NCBI GenBank assembly: GCA_018662925.1
Contig: JABJFC010000022.1
Coordinates: 1 to 37,307, forward strand
From: Alphaproteobacteria bacterium
GTDB lineage: Bacteria; Pseudomonadota; Alphaproteobacteria; 16-39-46; JABJFC01
Length of the DNA stretch: 37,307 nucleotides
Reading direction: 5' to 3'
Shown: positions 8,119 through 19,799 of the stretch, in pieces
Position numbering within the stretch: position 1 is the stretch's first letter
How the letters are laid out: each line of letters starts with the position of its first letter
Notes under the pieces: generated by a model
The model's database searches: none
Seen by the model: the letters and a program-made list of their open reading frames with translations, nothing else
Told to the model about the DNA's origin: nothing
Made by a program: the position numbers and the translations under genes

Positions 8119-8128
8119 CCCCCCCCCC
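8119..8128. repeat. Homopolymer of ten C (G on the coding strand)
   Basis: Ten consecutive C, then T and CCC, lie just beyond the ctaB stop codon and about 65 bases upstream of the MFS start. On the coding strand this is a GGGAGGGGGGGGGG run. Such tracts are prone to slipped-strand length changes and to sequencing error. Confidence 0.9.
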
Positions 8129-8132
8129 TCCC

Positions 8133-9089
8133 TTAGCCCAGGAATCGATCCACCACCATCAGGCCAAACAAGATAAATAAGTACGCGATGGAATAAAGGA
8201 ATAGAGTCTTAGCGGCTTTCTTTTCTGTGGCACGCAAAAGCTTCCAGGCATACAGAATAAATCCAAAACCAAGGACGCTGGCGCCTATCCCGTACAGGAG
8301 GCCCTGAGCACTCGTGAGTAACGGCAACAGGGAACCCGCGACGAGCAGCCAAGTGTAGACAAAGATTTGTTTCTTGGTAGCCGCCTCCCCATGGGTATTG
8401 GGCATCATGGGAATCCCAGCCTTTTTGTAATCTTCTTTGCATAGGAGCGCCAAACTCCAGAAATGTGGAGGGGTCCAGAGGAAAATGATCAGGAACAGAA
8501 AAAATGGTTCCCAGGCCATGGGGGTTGCAATGGCAGCCCAGCCAATGACAGGTGGAAAGGCGCCGGCTGCGCCCCCGATAACAATGTTTTGGGGCGTGCT
8601 GTGTTTGAGAAAATGGGTGTAGACGAAAATGTAAAAGCAAATGGTTGCGGCCAGGAGCCCGGCTGCAGTCCAATTGACAGTGAGCCCTAGAACAAAAATG
8701 GCGCCTGCGGCCAAAAAAGCACCAAAAGAAAGGGCTTCATCTGGGTCGATGCGGCCGCTTGGTATTGGCCGTGCCTTGGTCCGTTCCATGAGAGCGTCGG
8801 TTTTGTGTTCATACCACATGTTAAGAGCCCCACTGGCGCCGGCGCCAACGGCAATGCACAAGAGTGTCGTAAAACCCAAGAAGGGATGGATTGTTCCTGG
8901 CGCCAAGTATAGACCCACAAATCCTGTAAAGATAACCAGAGACATGACTCGGGGCTTCAGCAACATCCAGTAGTCTTTGACTGTGGAAGAAATTGGGGGT
9001 ATGGAAACTGATGCTGTGGAAATGGCTGATGCGGAAATTGCCGTTGTAGAAACCGGTGTTGATGTGAGGGAGGATATTCTTGTTGTCAT
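8133..9089 (-). CDS. ctaB: Protoheme IX farnesyltransferase (heme O synthase)
   Basis: A UbiA-family membrane prenyltransferase that adds a farnesyl group to heme B to make heme O, the precursor of heme A for the oxidase. The conserved region starts at residue 39 (KDYWMLLKPRVMSLVIFTGF) and includes NMWYEHKTDALMERTKARPI with the aspartate-rich prenyl-diphosphate site, then YTHFLKHSTPQNIVIGGAAG and several further helices. The first 38 residues are an unusual run of serine, threonine, alanine and isoleucine with no family counterpart; either they are a real extension or translation starts later. It lies 21 bases after coxA in the operon. Confidence 0.95.
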   Translation of the reverse strand: MTTRISSLTSTPVSTTAISASAISTASVSIPPISSTVKDYWMLLKPRVMSLVIFTGFVGLYLAPGTIHPFLGFTTLLCIAVGAGASGALNMWYEHKTDALMERTKARPIPSGRIDPDEALSFGAFLAAGAIFVLGLTVNWTAAGLLAATICFYIFVYTHFLKHSTPQNIVIGGAAGAFPPVIGWAAIATPMAWEPFFLFLIIFLWTPPHFWSLALLCKEDYKKAGIPMMPNTHGEAATKKQIFVYTWLLVAGSLLPLLTSAQGLLYGIGASVLGFGFILYAWKLLRATEKKAAKTLFLYSIAYLFILFGLMVVDRFLG

Positions 9090-9110
9090 GGGCTGGCTAT
9101 TTCACGCTAT

Positions 9111-11586
<2,476 letters not shown>

Positions 11587-11710
11587 TCTGGGTCCTATAA
11601 AAGATTTTCGTTTCAGACTTGCTTCAAAATTGTTATCAATATCTGATACATACACTATGGAAAGTGTCTTTAGAAGACACATTAATTTTAAATATTAAGG
11701 AAAGCTGACC
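11587..11710. promoter_or_regulatory. Divergent coxB/tldD control region
   Basis: This AT-rich interval of 124 bases separates the first gene of the oxidase operon from tldD, so it must hold promoters for both unless tldD is read from elsewhere. An AAGGA ribosome binding site for tldD is at 11698-11702. I see no clear -35/-10 pair or operator. Confidence 0.45.
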
Positions 11711-13138
11711 ATGACTTCGGCCGCACAGGAGATATTCTTTGGAAAGGGAGCGCTTAACCGTAAGCACATCGAGGCCATTGTGGAGGAAACTCTCCAGTAT
11801 GCGGACGATGGCGAGCTTTTTCTAGAGTATGCCCAGTCAGAAGGACTTTCCTTCGATGATGGTTGTATCCGCAATGCTAGCTTTGATACGACCCAGGGGT
11901 TTGGACTTAGGGCAGTCATTGGGGAAACAACCGGGTTTGCCCATGCTTCTGATTTGTCAGAAGATGCCATCAAACGGGCCTCTCAAACGGTCCTGTCGGC
12001 GTTAAAAGGCAAAAAGGGAAAGATTTCCCAGATTCCGATCCATACTGGTCAAAAATTATATTCCCATGAAAGCCCTCTGGATTCAAAAAGTTTTCAGGAA
12101 AAAGTAGATCTTTTGACAAGTATCGATGGGTATTTGAGGAAAAAGGATTCACGGGTAGTCCAGGTATCTGCCTCATTGAATGGCGAATGGCAAGCCATAA
12201 GCATTCTGCGCCATGGCGGTACTTGTTCTGATGATCATAGGCCTCTCATTCGTCTTACCATTCGTGTGATTGTCAGTGATGGGAAGCGCATGGAAGCCGG
12301 GACAGATAGTATCGGTGGAAGGTACGACTATCTTTCTGTCTTTATAACTGAAAACTGGCAAGCCAATGCGGATGAAGCGTTGCGACAAGCTCTTGTGAAT
12401 TTAGAGGCTATTCCGGCACCAGCAGGAGAAATGCCCGTGGTTCTGGGGGCTGGTTGGCCTGGGGTTTTGCTTCACGAGGCCGTTGGCCATGGACTGGAAG
12501 GCGATTTTAACCGAAAGAAATCCTCTGTTTTTTCTGAACTGATGGGAAAACGTGTTGCGGCCAAAGGCGTGACTGTTATTGATGATGGCACCATTCAGGA
12601 TCGTCGTGGCTCTTTGAGTATTGATGATGAAGGAACACCTACCCAACGCAATGTTCTGATCGAAGATGGGATTCTGAAAAAATATATGACCGATCGACTC
12701 AATGCGCGTCTGATGGGCGGAACTTCCAGCGGAAATGGCCGTCGAGAAAGCTATGCTTCCACGCCTTTGCCAAGGATGACCAATACATTTATGCTGCCAG
12801 GAGATCACACGAAGGAAGAAATCATTAAGTCGGTGAAAAAGGGCCTTTATGCCGTCAACTTTGGGGGCGGTCAGGTGGATATTACCAATGGAAAGTTTGT
12901 TTTTTCGGCTTCAGAAGCCTATTTGATCGAAGATGGAAAGATAACTAAGCCTGTCAAAGGAGCGACTTTGGTGGGAAGTGGTGCAGAGGTGCTTAAAAAG
13001 ATAAGTATGATCGGAAATGATTTAGCCCTTGATCCTGGCGTTGGGACGTGCTCAAAAGATGGCCAGGGTGTTCCCGTTGGTGTTGGACAGCCAACCCTCC
13101 TTGTGGATTGTTTAACTGTTGGTGGAACCTCGGCCTAG
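11711..13138 (+). CDS. tldD: TldD-type metalloprotease subunit
   Basis: TldD forms a zinc-dependent protease with TldE/PmbA that trims unfolded peptides and modified peptide precursors. The 475 residues match the family length. The zinc-binding helix HEAVGHGLEGD is near residue 256. FGLRAVIGETTGFAHASDL in the N-terminal domain and GSGAEVLKKISMIGNDLALD near the C-terminus are family-typical. The partner gene pmbA is not in this window. It is followed by lysS after 47 bases. Confidence 0.95.
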   Translation: MTSAAQEIFFGKGALNRKHIEAIVEETLQYADDGELFLEYAQSEGLSFDDGCIRNASFDTTQGFGLRAVIGETTGFAHASDLSEDAIKRASQTVLSALKGKKGKISQIPIHTGQKLYSHESPLDSKSFQEKVDLLTSIDGYLRKKDSRVVQVSASLNGEWQAISILRHGGTCSDDHRPLIRLTIRVIVSDGKRMEAGTDSIGGRYDYLSVFITENWQANADEALRQALVNLEAIPAPAGEMPVVLGAGWPGVLLHEAVGHGLEGDFNRKKSSVFSELMGKRVAAKGVTVIDDGTIQDRRGSLSIDDEGTPTQRNVLIEDGILKKYMTDRLNARLMGGTSSGNGRRESYASTPLPRMTNTFMLPGDHTKEEIIKSVKKGLYAVNFGGGQVDITNGKFVFSASEAYLIEDGKITKPVKGATLVGSGAEVLKKISMIGNDLALDPGVGTCSKDGQGVPVGVGQPTLLVDCLTVGGTSA

Positions 13139-13185
13139 TAGGCCCAAGTTTATACGTAAATTTAATAGATGAAGAGATCAAATAG

Positions 13186-14694
13186 ATGACTGTTTCTTCC
13201 CCAATTCCTGCAGATATTTCCCAAGAGGAAAATGAGTTTCGCAATGCCCGTTTGGCAAAGCTGAAGGCTCTAGTGGACAAGGGAATAACCCCCTACCCTT
13301 ACAAATTTAATTGCAGTCACAAAACGGCAGAGCTTCAGACAAAGTATGAAAAACTTGCTGTGGGTGAAGAAACGAAGGATGAAGTTTCTCTTGCTGGACG
13401 TATTATGGCCTGCCGAAATAGTGGGATGTTTATTGATCTTCGGGACGATACTGGCAAGATTCAAATTTTTAGCCATAAGGATTATTTGAACGAAGGGGAT
13501 CAAGAACTCTTAAAGTTATTGGATGTGGGTGATTTTATTGGGGTTAAAGGATTGATCCGTCGGACGCCTCGTGGTGAGTTGACCATTAACAGTTCACAGA
13601 TCGAAATTCTCAGCAAGGCTCTCTTGCCTCTTCCGGAAAAATACCACGGTCTTACGGACCAGGAAGTCCGCTATCGCCAGCGCTATTTGGATCTCATTAT
13701 GAATGAAGAAAGCCGTGAAACACTTCGGAATCGCTCTCGAATTGTTTCTGAGATTCGAGCATGCCTTATTGAAAAGGGTTTCCTAGAAGTTGAAACTCCC
13801 ATGCTGCAGCGTATTCCTGGCGGTGCGACGGCAAAGCCGTTTGTGACCCATCATAATGCCTTGGGCATGGATCTCTTTCTGAGAATTGCCCCCGAGTTAT
13901 ATTTGAAACGCTTGGTTGTCGGCGGTCTTTCGGAAAAAGTTTTTGAGATCAATCGCTCCTTTAGGAATGAGGGCATCTCAACCCGCCACAATCCAGAGTT
14001 TACCATGTTGGAGTTGTACCAAGCGTATGCCGATTACAATGACATGATGGATCTAACCGAAGAAATTTTTGGCCGATTGGTCGAAACACTTTACGGCAAA
14101 ACGGCTGTGACTTTTGGAGAGCACACCATTGACTTTAAAGGCCCTTGGCAACGTAAATCCATGTGTCAGCTGGTCTGTGATGAGACTAAAGTGGACTTTT
14201 TGACCATTGAATCTGACCAGGAAGCACAGGATATGGCTAAGAAACTGGGCGTTTCTGTGGACAAAAAGGATAGCTGGGGCAAGGTTGTCGAGGCCGTTTT
14301 TGCAGAAAAGGTGGAGCCAAACTTAATCCAACCAACTCATGTGACTGATTTTCCATTGGATATATCCCCCTTGGCCAAAGTCCATAGAGACAATCCTCGT
14401 TTAACGGAGCGCTTCGAGACATTTATCAATGCTTGGGAAGTGGCCAATGCTTTTTCTGAGCTCACAGATCCCATCGATCAGCGCAAGCGTTTTGAGGCCC
14501 AAGTACGTGAAAGGGAATCAGGGGACGAAGAAGCACAGCATTTGGACCAAGATTATCTGACGGCTATGGAATATGGCATGCCTCCCATGGGGGGCCTTGG
14601 CATTGGTATTGATCGGTTGACCATGCTGTTGACTAACTCGCCCAGCATTCGCGATGTTATAGCCTTTCCAACAATGCGTCCCAAAAAGGACTAG
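13186..14694 (+). CDS. lysS: Lysyl-tRNA synthetase, class II
   Basis: Charges tRNA-Lys with lysine. The 502 residues comprise an N-terminal OB-fold anticodon-binding domain ([20 protein letters not shown] near residue 69) and the class II catalytic core: motif 2 [18 protein letters not shown] near 260 and motif 3 [15 protein letters not shown] near 468. The length is typical and no key part is missing. arnT begins 2 bases after the stop codon, so lysS and the arn genes probably share a transcript. Confidence 0.97.
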   Translation: MTVSSPIPADISQEENEFRNARLAKLKALVDKGITPYPYKFNCSHKTAELQTKYEKLAVGEETKDEVSLAGRIMACRNSGMFIDLRDDTGKIQIFSHKDYLNEGDQELLKLLDVGDFIGVKGLIRRTPRGELTINSSQIEILSKALLPLPEKYHGLTDQEVRYRQRYLDLIMNEESRETLRNRSRIVSEIRACLIEKGFLEVETPMLQRIPGGATAKPFVTHHNALGMDLFLRIAPELYLKRLVVGGLSEKVFEINRSFRNEGISTRHNPEFTMLELYQAYADYNDMMDLTEEIFGRLVETLYGKTAVTFGEHTIDFKGPWQRKSMCQLVCDETKVDFLTIESDQEAQDMAKKLGVSVDKKDSWGKVVEAVFAEKVEPNLIQPTHVTDFPLDISPLAKVHRDNPRLTERFETFINAWEVANAFSELTDPIDQRKRFEAQVRERESGDEEAQHLDQDYLTAMEYGMPPMGGLGIGIDRLTMLLTNSPSIRDVIAFPTMRPKKD

Positions 14695-14696
14695 GA

Positions 14697-16364
14697 ATGG
14701 GTCAAGACTCATACCGTTCCTATATCTTTGACCTTTTCTTTCTGAGTTTAGGCTTAAGCCTCCTCTTTGGCTTTATGTTGGGCGAGCGTCCCTTAGCGGT
14801 GCCTGATGAGGGACGCTATATGGAAATTCCCAGGGAAATGCTGGCCTCGTGGGACTTTATCACCCCTCGCTTGAATGGGGTGAAATATTTTGAGAAGCCT
14901 CCCCTCTTCTATTGGTTGCAAACCATTCCAATCAAGTTATTTGGTATCAGTGAGTGGGCTGGTCGCCTTTGCCCAATGATTCTAGGGATCATAGGATCTT
15001 TGATGGTATACGGGGCCGGCCGTTCTCTCTTTGATCGAAAGACGGGGCTTTACGCCGCGATCATTTTGGCCACCAGCACTTTGTATTACGTCTTTACCCG
15101 TCTCATTACACTGGATATGGCCGTAAGTGTCTTTGTGACGGGAGCACTTTTATCGTTCCTCTTGGCACAAAAATCATCTCCAGGGCCCAAACGCCGATGG
15201 CTGATGTATGCTTGCTCTCTTAGCTTTGCTCTCGGTTTTTTAACCAAAGGTGCCATGTCCATTGCCATTCCTGGCGGCGTTATGTTTCTGTGGGTGCTTA
15301 TTTTTAACCGATGGTCAAAATTGCTGCCGTTGTACCTTCCCACAAGCTTGGTCCTGTTTCTTACCATTGCCACACCCTGGCATGTTCTTGTTGCTTTAAA
15401 AAATCCAGAATTCCTTTGGTTCTATTTTGTGAATGAACATGTGTTGAGATATTTGACAACAACCCACAATCGCTATGGGCCCATTTGGTATTTTATTCCC
15501 GTGATTCTGTTGGGGTTGCTTCCATGGACAGCCTTTTTGCCTCAAGCCATCAAGGATCTTGTGAGAAAATATCGTCAAGATAAACAAGCTTGGGAAGTTT
15601 TATCATATTTGTTCTTGTGGGCAGGACTTATCTTTGTCTTTTTTTCCATCTCCAGTTCAAAGCTTGTTCCCTATATTCTTCCCCTATTCCCAGCGCTGGC
15701 CTTAATAATGGGACGTTTTTTTGCGAGCATTCCTGGCACAGCCTTACAACCCATAAAGAAAAGTCTATGGGGATATTTAGGGCTTAATTTGTTTCTTGCC
15801 GGGGTTTTGTCATTTGTTCTCTTTGGAACAGACTTAGCTGAACCGGAACATTGGACGTACGCTTGCTTTGTCATCGGTGTGTGGATCCTCAGTGCATTAG
15901 TTGTGCCACTGCTTGGCAGGCTGAGAGGCGTGCGCGGTGTTTTTGAAGGCATGGTTGGAACGGCTGTTTGCTTTTTTATGATTGCAAGTGTTGCGGCGCC
16001 AACACTGCAAAAGCGTTCCATTAAACCCATTGCAGAGCAAATTAAGCAAAACTTTCCGCCCCATACGATTGTGGCTAATTACCATACCTATAACCAAGAT
16101 CTTCCTGTATATCTCGATCGGACCATCAAGGTTGTGGGCTGGACGGGTGAGCTTCAATTTGGCATGGAGCAGGAAGACACATCGGATTGGATGTGGGATG
16201 AGGTGACTTTTTGGGAAAACTGGGCTAAAGAAGAAACAATGTGTATGGTAACCAATAAAGGTTACTACGAACAGATTAAGGAAAATCCCAATATTCATTT
16301 TTTACTTGTCACAGAGAATCAAGGTGATTATCTAGTCTGTAATCGCAAAAAGGATGCGCAATGA
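14697..16364 (+). CDS. arnT: ArnT-like lipid A 4-amino-4-deoxy-L-arabinosyltransferase
   Basis: A GT-C fold membrane glycosyltransferase that moves Ara4N from undecaprenyl phosphate to lipid A phosphate on the periplasmic side, lowering the negative charge bound by cationic antimicrobial peptides. The 555 residues have about 12 membrane segments in the first three quarters and a C-terminal periplasmic domain. The first periplasmic loop reads AVPDEGRYMEIPREMLASWD, with the catalytic acidic residue, followed by NGVKYFEKPPLFYWLQ, the ArnT/PMT signature. The context of arnB, arnC, arnA and arnD supports ArnT over a general GT39 enzyme. An AAGGA site lies at the end of lysS. Confidence 0.9.
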   Translation: MGQDSYRSYIFDLFFLSLGLSLLFGFMLGERPLAVPDEGRYMEIPREMLASWDFITPRLNGVKYFEKPPLFYWLQTIPIKLFGISEWAGRLCPMILGIIGSLMVYGAGRSLFDRKTGLYAAIILATSTLYYVFTRLITLDMAVSVFVTGALLSFLLAQKSSPGPKRRWLMYACSLSFALGFLTKGAMSIAIPGGVMFLWVLIFNRWSKLLPLYLPTSLVLFLTIATPWHVLVALKNPEFLWFYFVNEHVLRYLTTTHNRYGPIWYFIPVILLGLLPWTAFLPQAIKDLVRKYRQDKQAWEVLSYLFLWAGLIFVFFSISSSKLVPYILPLFPALALIMGRFFASIPGTALQPIKKSLWGYLGLNLFLAGVLSFVLFGTDLAEPEHWTYACFVIGVWILSALVVPLLGRLRGVRGVFEGMVGTAVCFFMIASVAAPTLQKRSIKPIAEQIKQNFPPHTIVANYHTYNQDLPVYLDRTIKVVGWTGELQFGMEQEDTSDWMWDEVTFWENWAKEETMCMVTNKGYYEQIKENPNIHFLLVTENQGDYLVCNRKKDAQ

Positions 16365-16726
16365 ATTATCTGCCGCTGATACTATCTGGGGTATTCTTAA
16401 ATGCCTTGGCCCAATTGCTTTTAAAGCAAGGAATGCTCAGGATTGGGCATTTTGAGTTTGTTGCAGTAAACATACTTCCAGTAGGGATCAAAGTTGCAAA
16501 GAGCCCGTTTATTGTTGGGGGAATTGCCTGCTACGTGTTAAGCGTTGTTATCTGGATCTTGGCACTGGCGCGTGTCGAAGTAAGCTATGCCTATCCCTTG
16601 CTGAGTGTAGGTTATATATTCACGGCTATTGCGGCTTATTACTTTTTGGGGGAGAATCTCTCTTGGATTCGAGTTTTTGGCATATTTACAATTATGTTGG
16701 GGGTTTATTGTGTCGCACGCACCTAA
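16361..16726 (+). CDS. arnE: Small EamA/EmrE-type flippase subunit (ArnE-like)
   Basis: A 121-residue protein with four membrane helices. LNALAQLLLKQGM near residue 13 and YAYPLLSVGYIFTAIAAYYF near 77 place it in the small drug/metabolite transporter group that includes ArnE and ArnF. In E. coli those two form the flippase for undecaprenyl-phosphate-Ara4N. Only one such gene is present here, so it would act as a homo-oligomer or pair with a product encoded elsewhere. It overlaps the arnT end by four bases (ATGA). Confidence 0.8.
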   Translation: MNYLPLILSGVFLNALAQLLLKQGMLRIGHFEFVAVNILPVGIKVAKSPFIVGGIACYVLSVVIWILALARVEVSYAYPLLSVGYIFTAIAAYYFLGENLSWIRVFGIFTIMLGVYCVART

Positions 16727-17909
16727 GAAAGTCCTAAAATCACCTTTAGAGGAACAGGATTTTCTTCCTTTTTCACGGCCGACAATCGATGAAGGGGCCA
16801 TAGAGGAAGTTGTATCGTGCCTTCGATCGGGATGGATTACCACCGGACCACGGGTGCAGCAGTTTGAATCGGATCTTATGGCCTATGTAAAAGCGCCCCA
16901 TGCCATTGCTGTTTCTTCGGGAACAGGAGCACTTTATATGGTTCTTAAGGCTCTGGGCCTTTCTGAAGGGGATGAAGTTATCACGACACCCTTCACCTTT
17001 ATTGCAACCTTAAATGCCATTGAACTAGCGGGTGCTAAACCCGTACTGGTAGACATTGATCCCAAGACGTATAACTTGGATCTGCAACAGGTTGAAAAGG
17101 CAATTACGGATAAAACGCGTGTTATTTTGCCCGTTCACTTTGCCGGCCTTCCCGTGGATTTAGATCCTCTCTATGCTCTGGCGAATAAGAAAAACCTAGT
17201 TGTTCTAGAAGACGCGGCCCATGCCATCGGGACCCAATATAAGGGACGTCCTATCGGCAGCTTTGGTCATGTGCAAATCTTTAGTTTTCACCCCAATAAA
17301 ACCATGACTACTGGTGAAGGGGGAGCCATTACTTTCCACGATGAAGTCCATAAGAAGACCATGGTGGGACAAAAGTTCCACGGGATCATGCAGGATGCTT
17401 GGGATCGCTTTACCAAGAAAGGCTCTCAGGCCTACGATGTGGCCTTTCCTGCCTTCAAGTTTAATATGATGGATATTCAGGCAGCCATTGGTATTCATCA
17501 GTTAAAGTCTTTGGACAGCTTTATCGAAAAGCGAACTAAACTGGCTCATGCTTATTTGGAAGCCATGGGGAATTGGGAAGAGTTTACCTTTACGCAAAAG
17601 CCAGCATTTGATTGTAAACACTCTTGGCATCTTTTTGCGCCACTCATCAATCCTGAAAAAGCTGGGATGGATCGTGATACTTTTATGGCAAAAATGAAAG
17701 AGCATAATATTGGGACAGGGCTCCATTACCAGCCAGCGCACTTGTTTTCCTATTACAAAAATAAGTACGGTTATAAGTGCGGAAGTTTTCCACAGACGGA
17801 AGATGTAGCGTCACGTATTGTAAGCCTTCCCCTATTTCCACTAATAACATCTGATGATCAAAAGCGTGTGGTCTCAACCATTGCAAAAATCTTTGGAAAG
17901 AAAGCCTAA
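16710..17909 (+). CDS. arnB: UDP-4-amino-4-deoxy-L-arabinose aminotransferase
   Basis: A PLP-dependent aminotransferase of the DegT/DnrJ/EryC1 family that converts UDP-4-keto-pentose to UDP-Ara4N using glutamate. The PLP lysine is in FSFHPNKTMTTGEGGAI, and LEDAAHAIGTQYKG and GTGLHYQPAHLF are ArnB-typical. The frame is open from 16629, but family similarity begins at DFLPFSRPTIDEGAIEEVVS. The GTG at 16710, preceded by a GGGGG stretch, gives 399 residues and a 17-base overlap with the upstream gene, so I prefer it. The stop overlaps the arnC start by one base. Confidence 0.93.
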   Translation: MSHAPKKVLKSPLEEQDFLPFSRPTIDEGAIEEVVSCLRSGWITTGPRVQQFESDLMAYVKAPHAIAVSSGTGALYMVLKALGLSEGDEVITTPFTFIATLNAIELAGAKPVLVDIDPKTYNLDLQQVEKAITDKTRVILPVHFAGLPVDLDPLYALANKKNLVVLEDAAHAIGTQYKGRPIGSFGHVQIFSFHPNKTMTTGEGGAITFHDEVHKKTMVGQKFHGIMQDAWDRFTKKGSQAYDVAFPAFKFNMMDIQAAIGIHQLKSLDSFIEKRTKLAHAYLEAMGNWEEFTFTQKPAFDCKHSWHLFAPLINPEKAGMDRDTFMAKMKEHNIGTGLHYQPAHLFSYYKNKYGYKCGSFPQTEDVASRIVSLPLFPLITSDDQKRVVSTIAKIFGKKA

Positions 17910-18844
17910 TGACATATTTATCCGTTGTTATCCCCGTTTATAATGAAGAAGAAAACCTGGAGAGTCTCTTTAAAAGGCTCACGGAGACCCTCGACAAACT
18001 AAAGAAACCATTCGAAATCATTTTTACCAATGATGGTAGCAAGGATCGTTCGGTGGAGATGTTGGTTGAGTTCCATAAAAAACGTCCTGAAAACGTCCGT
18101 GTTATAGACTTTAACGGAAACTTCGGACAACACATGGCCATTATTGCTGCCTTTGAGCGGGTCCGTGGAGAAGTCGTTGTTACCCTCGATGCAGATTTAC
18201 AAAACCCACCTGAAGAGATTCCTAAGCTTTTGAAAGTAATTGACCAAGGCCACGACTATGTGGGCGGCTATCGAGATAGTCGTAAGGATAACTTTTTCCG
18301 AACTTGGGCCTCTAAGCTGGTCAACTTTGTGCGCGCCAGGATCACCGATATTAAGATGACAGATCAGGGCTGTATGTTACGGGCCTATCGTCGCCCTGTT
18401 GTTGATGAAATCGTCAAATCAGGAGAGACGTCCACATTTATTCCGGCACTTGCCTATAAGTTTTCTGGAAACCCCAGTGAAGTAGAAGTGGTCCATGCCG
18501 AGCGAGAAGCGGGTGAATCAAAATATAATCTGTATAAATTGGCACGCCTTAATTTTGATCTCATTACCGGATTTTCTCTAGTTCCTTTGCAGGTATTTAC
18601 GCTGTTTGGACTTGTGACGGGCGCGTTTAGCTTTCTATTGGTGCTTTATATGTTAATCCGTCGGGTTATGGTTGGGCCCGAAGCAGAAGGGCTCTTTACC
18701 CTGTTTGCGATCCTTTATTTCCTCGTGAGTGTGGGAATTGTGGGAATAGGCATTATTGGTGAGTATGTGGGGCGTATTTTTAAAGCTGTTTCCTATCGTC
18801 CAAGATTCTTAATTAAAGAGGTCTATGAAAAAACGGATGTCTAA
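17909..18844 (+). CDS. arnC: Undecaprenyl-phosphate 4-deoxy-4-formamido-L-arabinose transferase
   Basis: A family 2 glycosyltransferase that attaches formylated Ara4N to undecaprenyl phosphate at the inner face of the membrane. The 311 residues show VVIPVYNEEENLESLFKRL, NDGSKDRS, LDADLQNPPEEIP (metal-binding DxD region) and DQGCMLRAYRR, then two C-terminal membrane helices (residues about 225-285). The dolichol-phosphate mannosyltransferase branch looks similar; the arn context decides the assignment. Confidence 0.93.
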   Translation: MTYLSVVIPVYNEEENLESLFKRLTETLDKLKKPFEIIFTNDGSKDRSVEMLVEFHKKRPENVRVIDFNGNFGQHMAIIAAFERVRGEVVVTLDADLQNPPEEIPKLLKVIDQGHDYVGGYRDSRKDNFFRTWASKLVNFVRARITDIKMTDQGCMLRAYRRPVVDEIVKSGETSTFIPALAYKFSGNPSEVEVVHAEREAGESKYNLYKLARLNFDLITGFSLVPLQVFTLFGLVTGAFSFLLVLYMLIRRVMVGPEAEGLFTLFAILYFLVSVGIVGIGIIGEYVGRIFKAVSYRPRFLIKEVYEKTDV

Positions 18845-19781
18845 GCCGAGAATTCTTCTGTTTTCCTATAGCGACTTGGGTTATCGGGCCATCGAATTCC
18901 TCCATAGTCGTGGCCATAATGTGGTTGGGTTATTTACCCACGAAAACAATCCAGCCGAATTTCCATGGTATCGAACACCTGATACTTTTGCCCGTGAACA
19001 TGGCATCCCAGTTTATACTCCGGGAAAGTTAAATACTGAGGAATGGATTGAAAAAGTTAGAGCAATAAAGCCTGATTTGATTTTTTCAATATATTACAGA
19101 AATATGATCCCCACGAAGATTTTAGATATTCCCTCCCTTGGATCTTACAATATGCATGGATCTTATTTGCCCCAAATTCGTGGATGTGCTCCTACAAATT
19201 GGGCGTTAGCTATTGGAGCAACAGAAACTGGTGCAACGCTGCATCATATGACGGCTGGGGCAGATGCAGGCGATATTGTGGATCAGGAAAAAGTCTTGAT
19301 TGATCCAGAGGAAAATGGGAAAGAACTTTTCTTTAAAGTCTCTGATGCGGCCATGAAAGTTCTCGATCGACAAATTGATAAACTTTGTGCGGGCACAGCG
19401 CCTCGCACTAAGCAAGATGAATCTCAGGCGACTTATTATGGACGTCGCAAGCCAGAAGATGGTCAGATTAATTGGTCAAAGACGGCTGTGGAGGCCTTTA
19501 ATCTTGTACGTGCTGTAGCGTACCCTTATCCGGGTGCTTTTACAGACATTGAGGGAAAAAGATTGATGATTTGGTGGGGTAAGCCTAAAGAGGGTGGAAG
19601 TTCTAACTCTTTGATCCCAGGACAGATTGCATCTTTGTCTCCTCTCACCATTGCAACTTCAGAAGGTGTTTTGGAAATAAATTCGTCTTCTTGGGTTGAT
19701 CCAACGGACACAAGCCACTATGTTGATCCACCAGTGCTCAAGATTGGGCAAATTATTGAGCAGATAGGCCATGCGGCGTAA
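18825..19781 (+). CDS. arnA: UDP-Ara4N formyltransferase (ArnA N-terminal domain as a separate protein)
   Basis: Formylates UDP-Ara4N with N10-formyltetrahydrofolate. The 318 residues correspond to the N-terminal half of E. coli ArnA. The formyltransferase catalytic residues are visible: asparagine and histidine in YNMHGSYLPQIRGCAPTNWA near residue 105, and aspartate in GADAGDIVDQEKV near 145. A C-terminal OB-like domain follows (ATYYGRRKPEDGQINWSK onward). It overlaps arnC by 20 bases, with AGAGG before the ATG; a second ATG at 18837 is possible. In enterobacteria this enzyme is fused to the decarboxylase, which here is the next gene. Confidence 0.92.
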   Translation: MKKRMSKPRILLFSYSDLGYRAIEFLHSRGHNVVGLFTHENNPAEFPWYRTPDTFAREHGIPVYTPGKLNTEEWIEKVRAIKPDLIFSIYYRNMIPTKILDIPSLGSYNMHGSYLPQIRGCAPTNWALAIGATETGATLHHMTAGADAGDIVDQEKVLIDPEENGKELFFKVSDAAMKVLDRQIDKLCAGTAPRTKQDESQATYYGRRKPEDGQINWSKTAVEAFNLVRAVAYPYPGAFTDIEGKRLMIWWGKPKEGGSSNSLIPGQIASLSPLTIATSEGVLEINSSSWVDPTDTSHYVDPPVLKIGQIIEQIGHAA

Positions 19782-19799
19782 AATTTAGGGGAATAATTG

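Noticed and set aside
11587-11682. 32-codon N-terminal extension of CoxB.
   Set aside because: A typical signal peptide begins at the ATG at 11586 and the extension is not hydrophobic or conserved.
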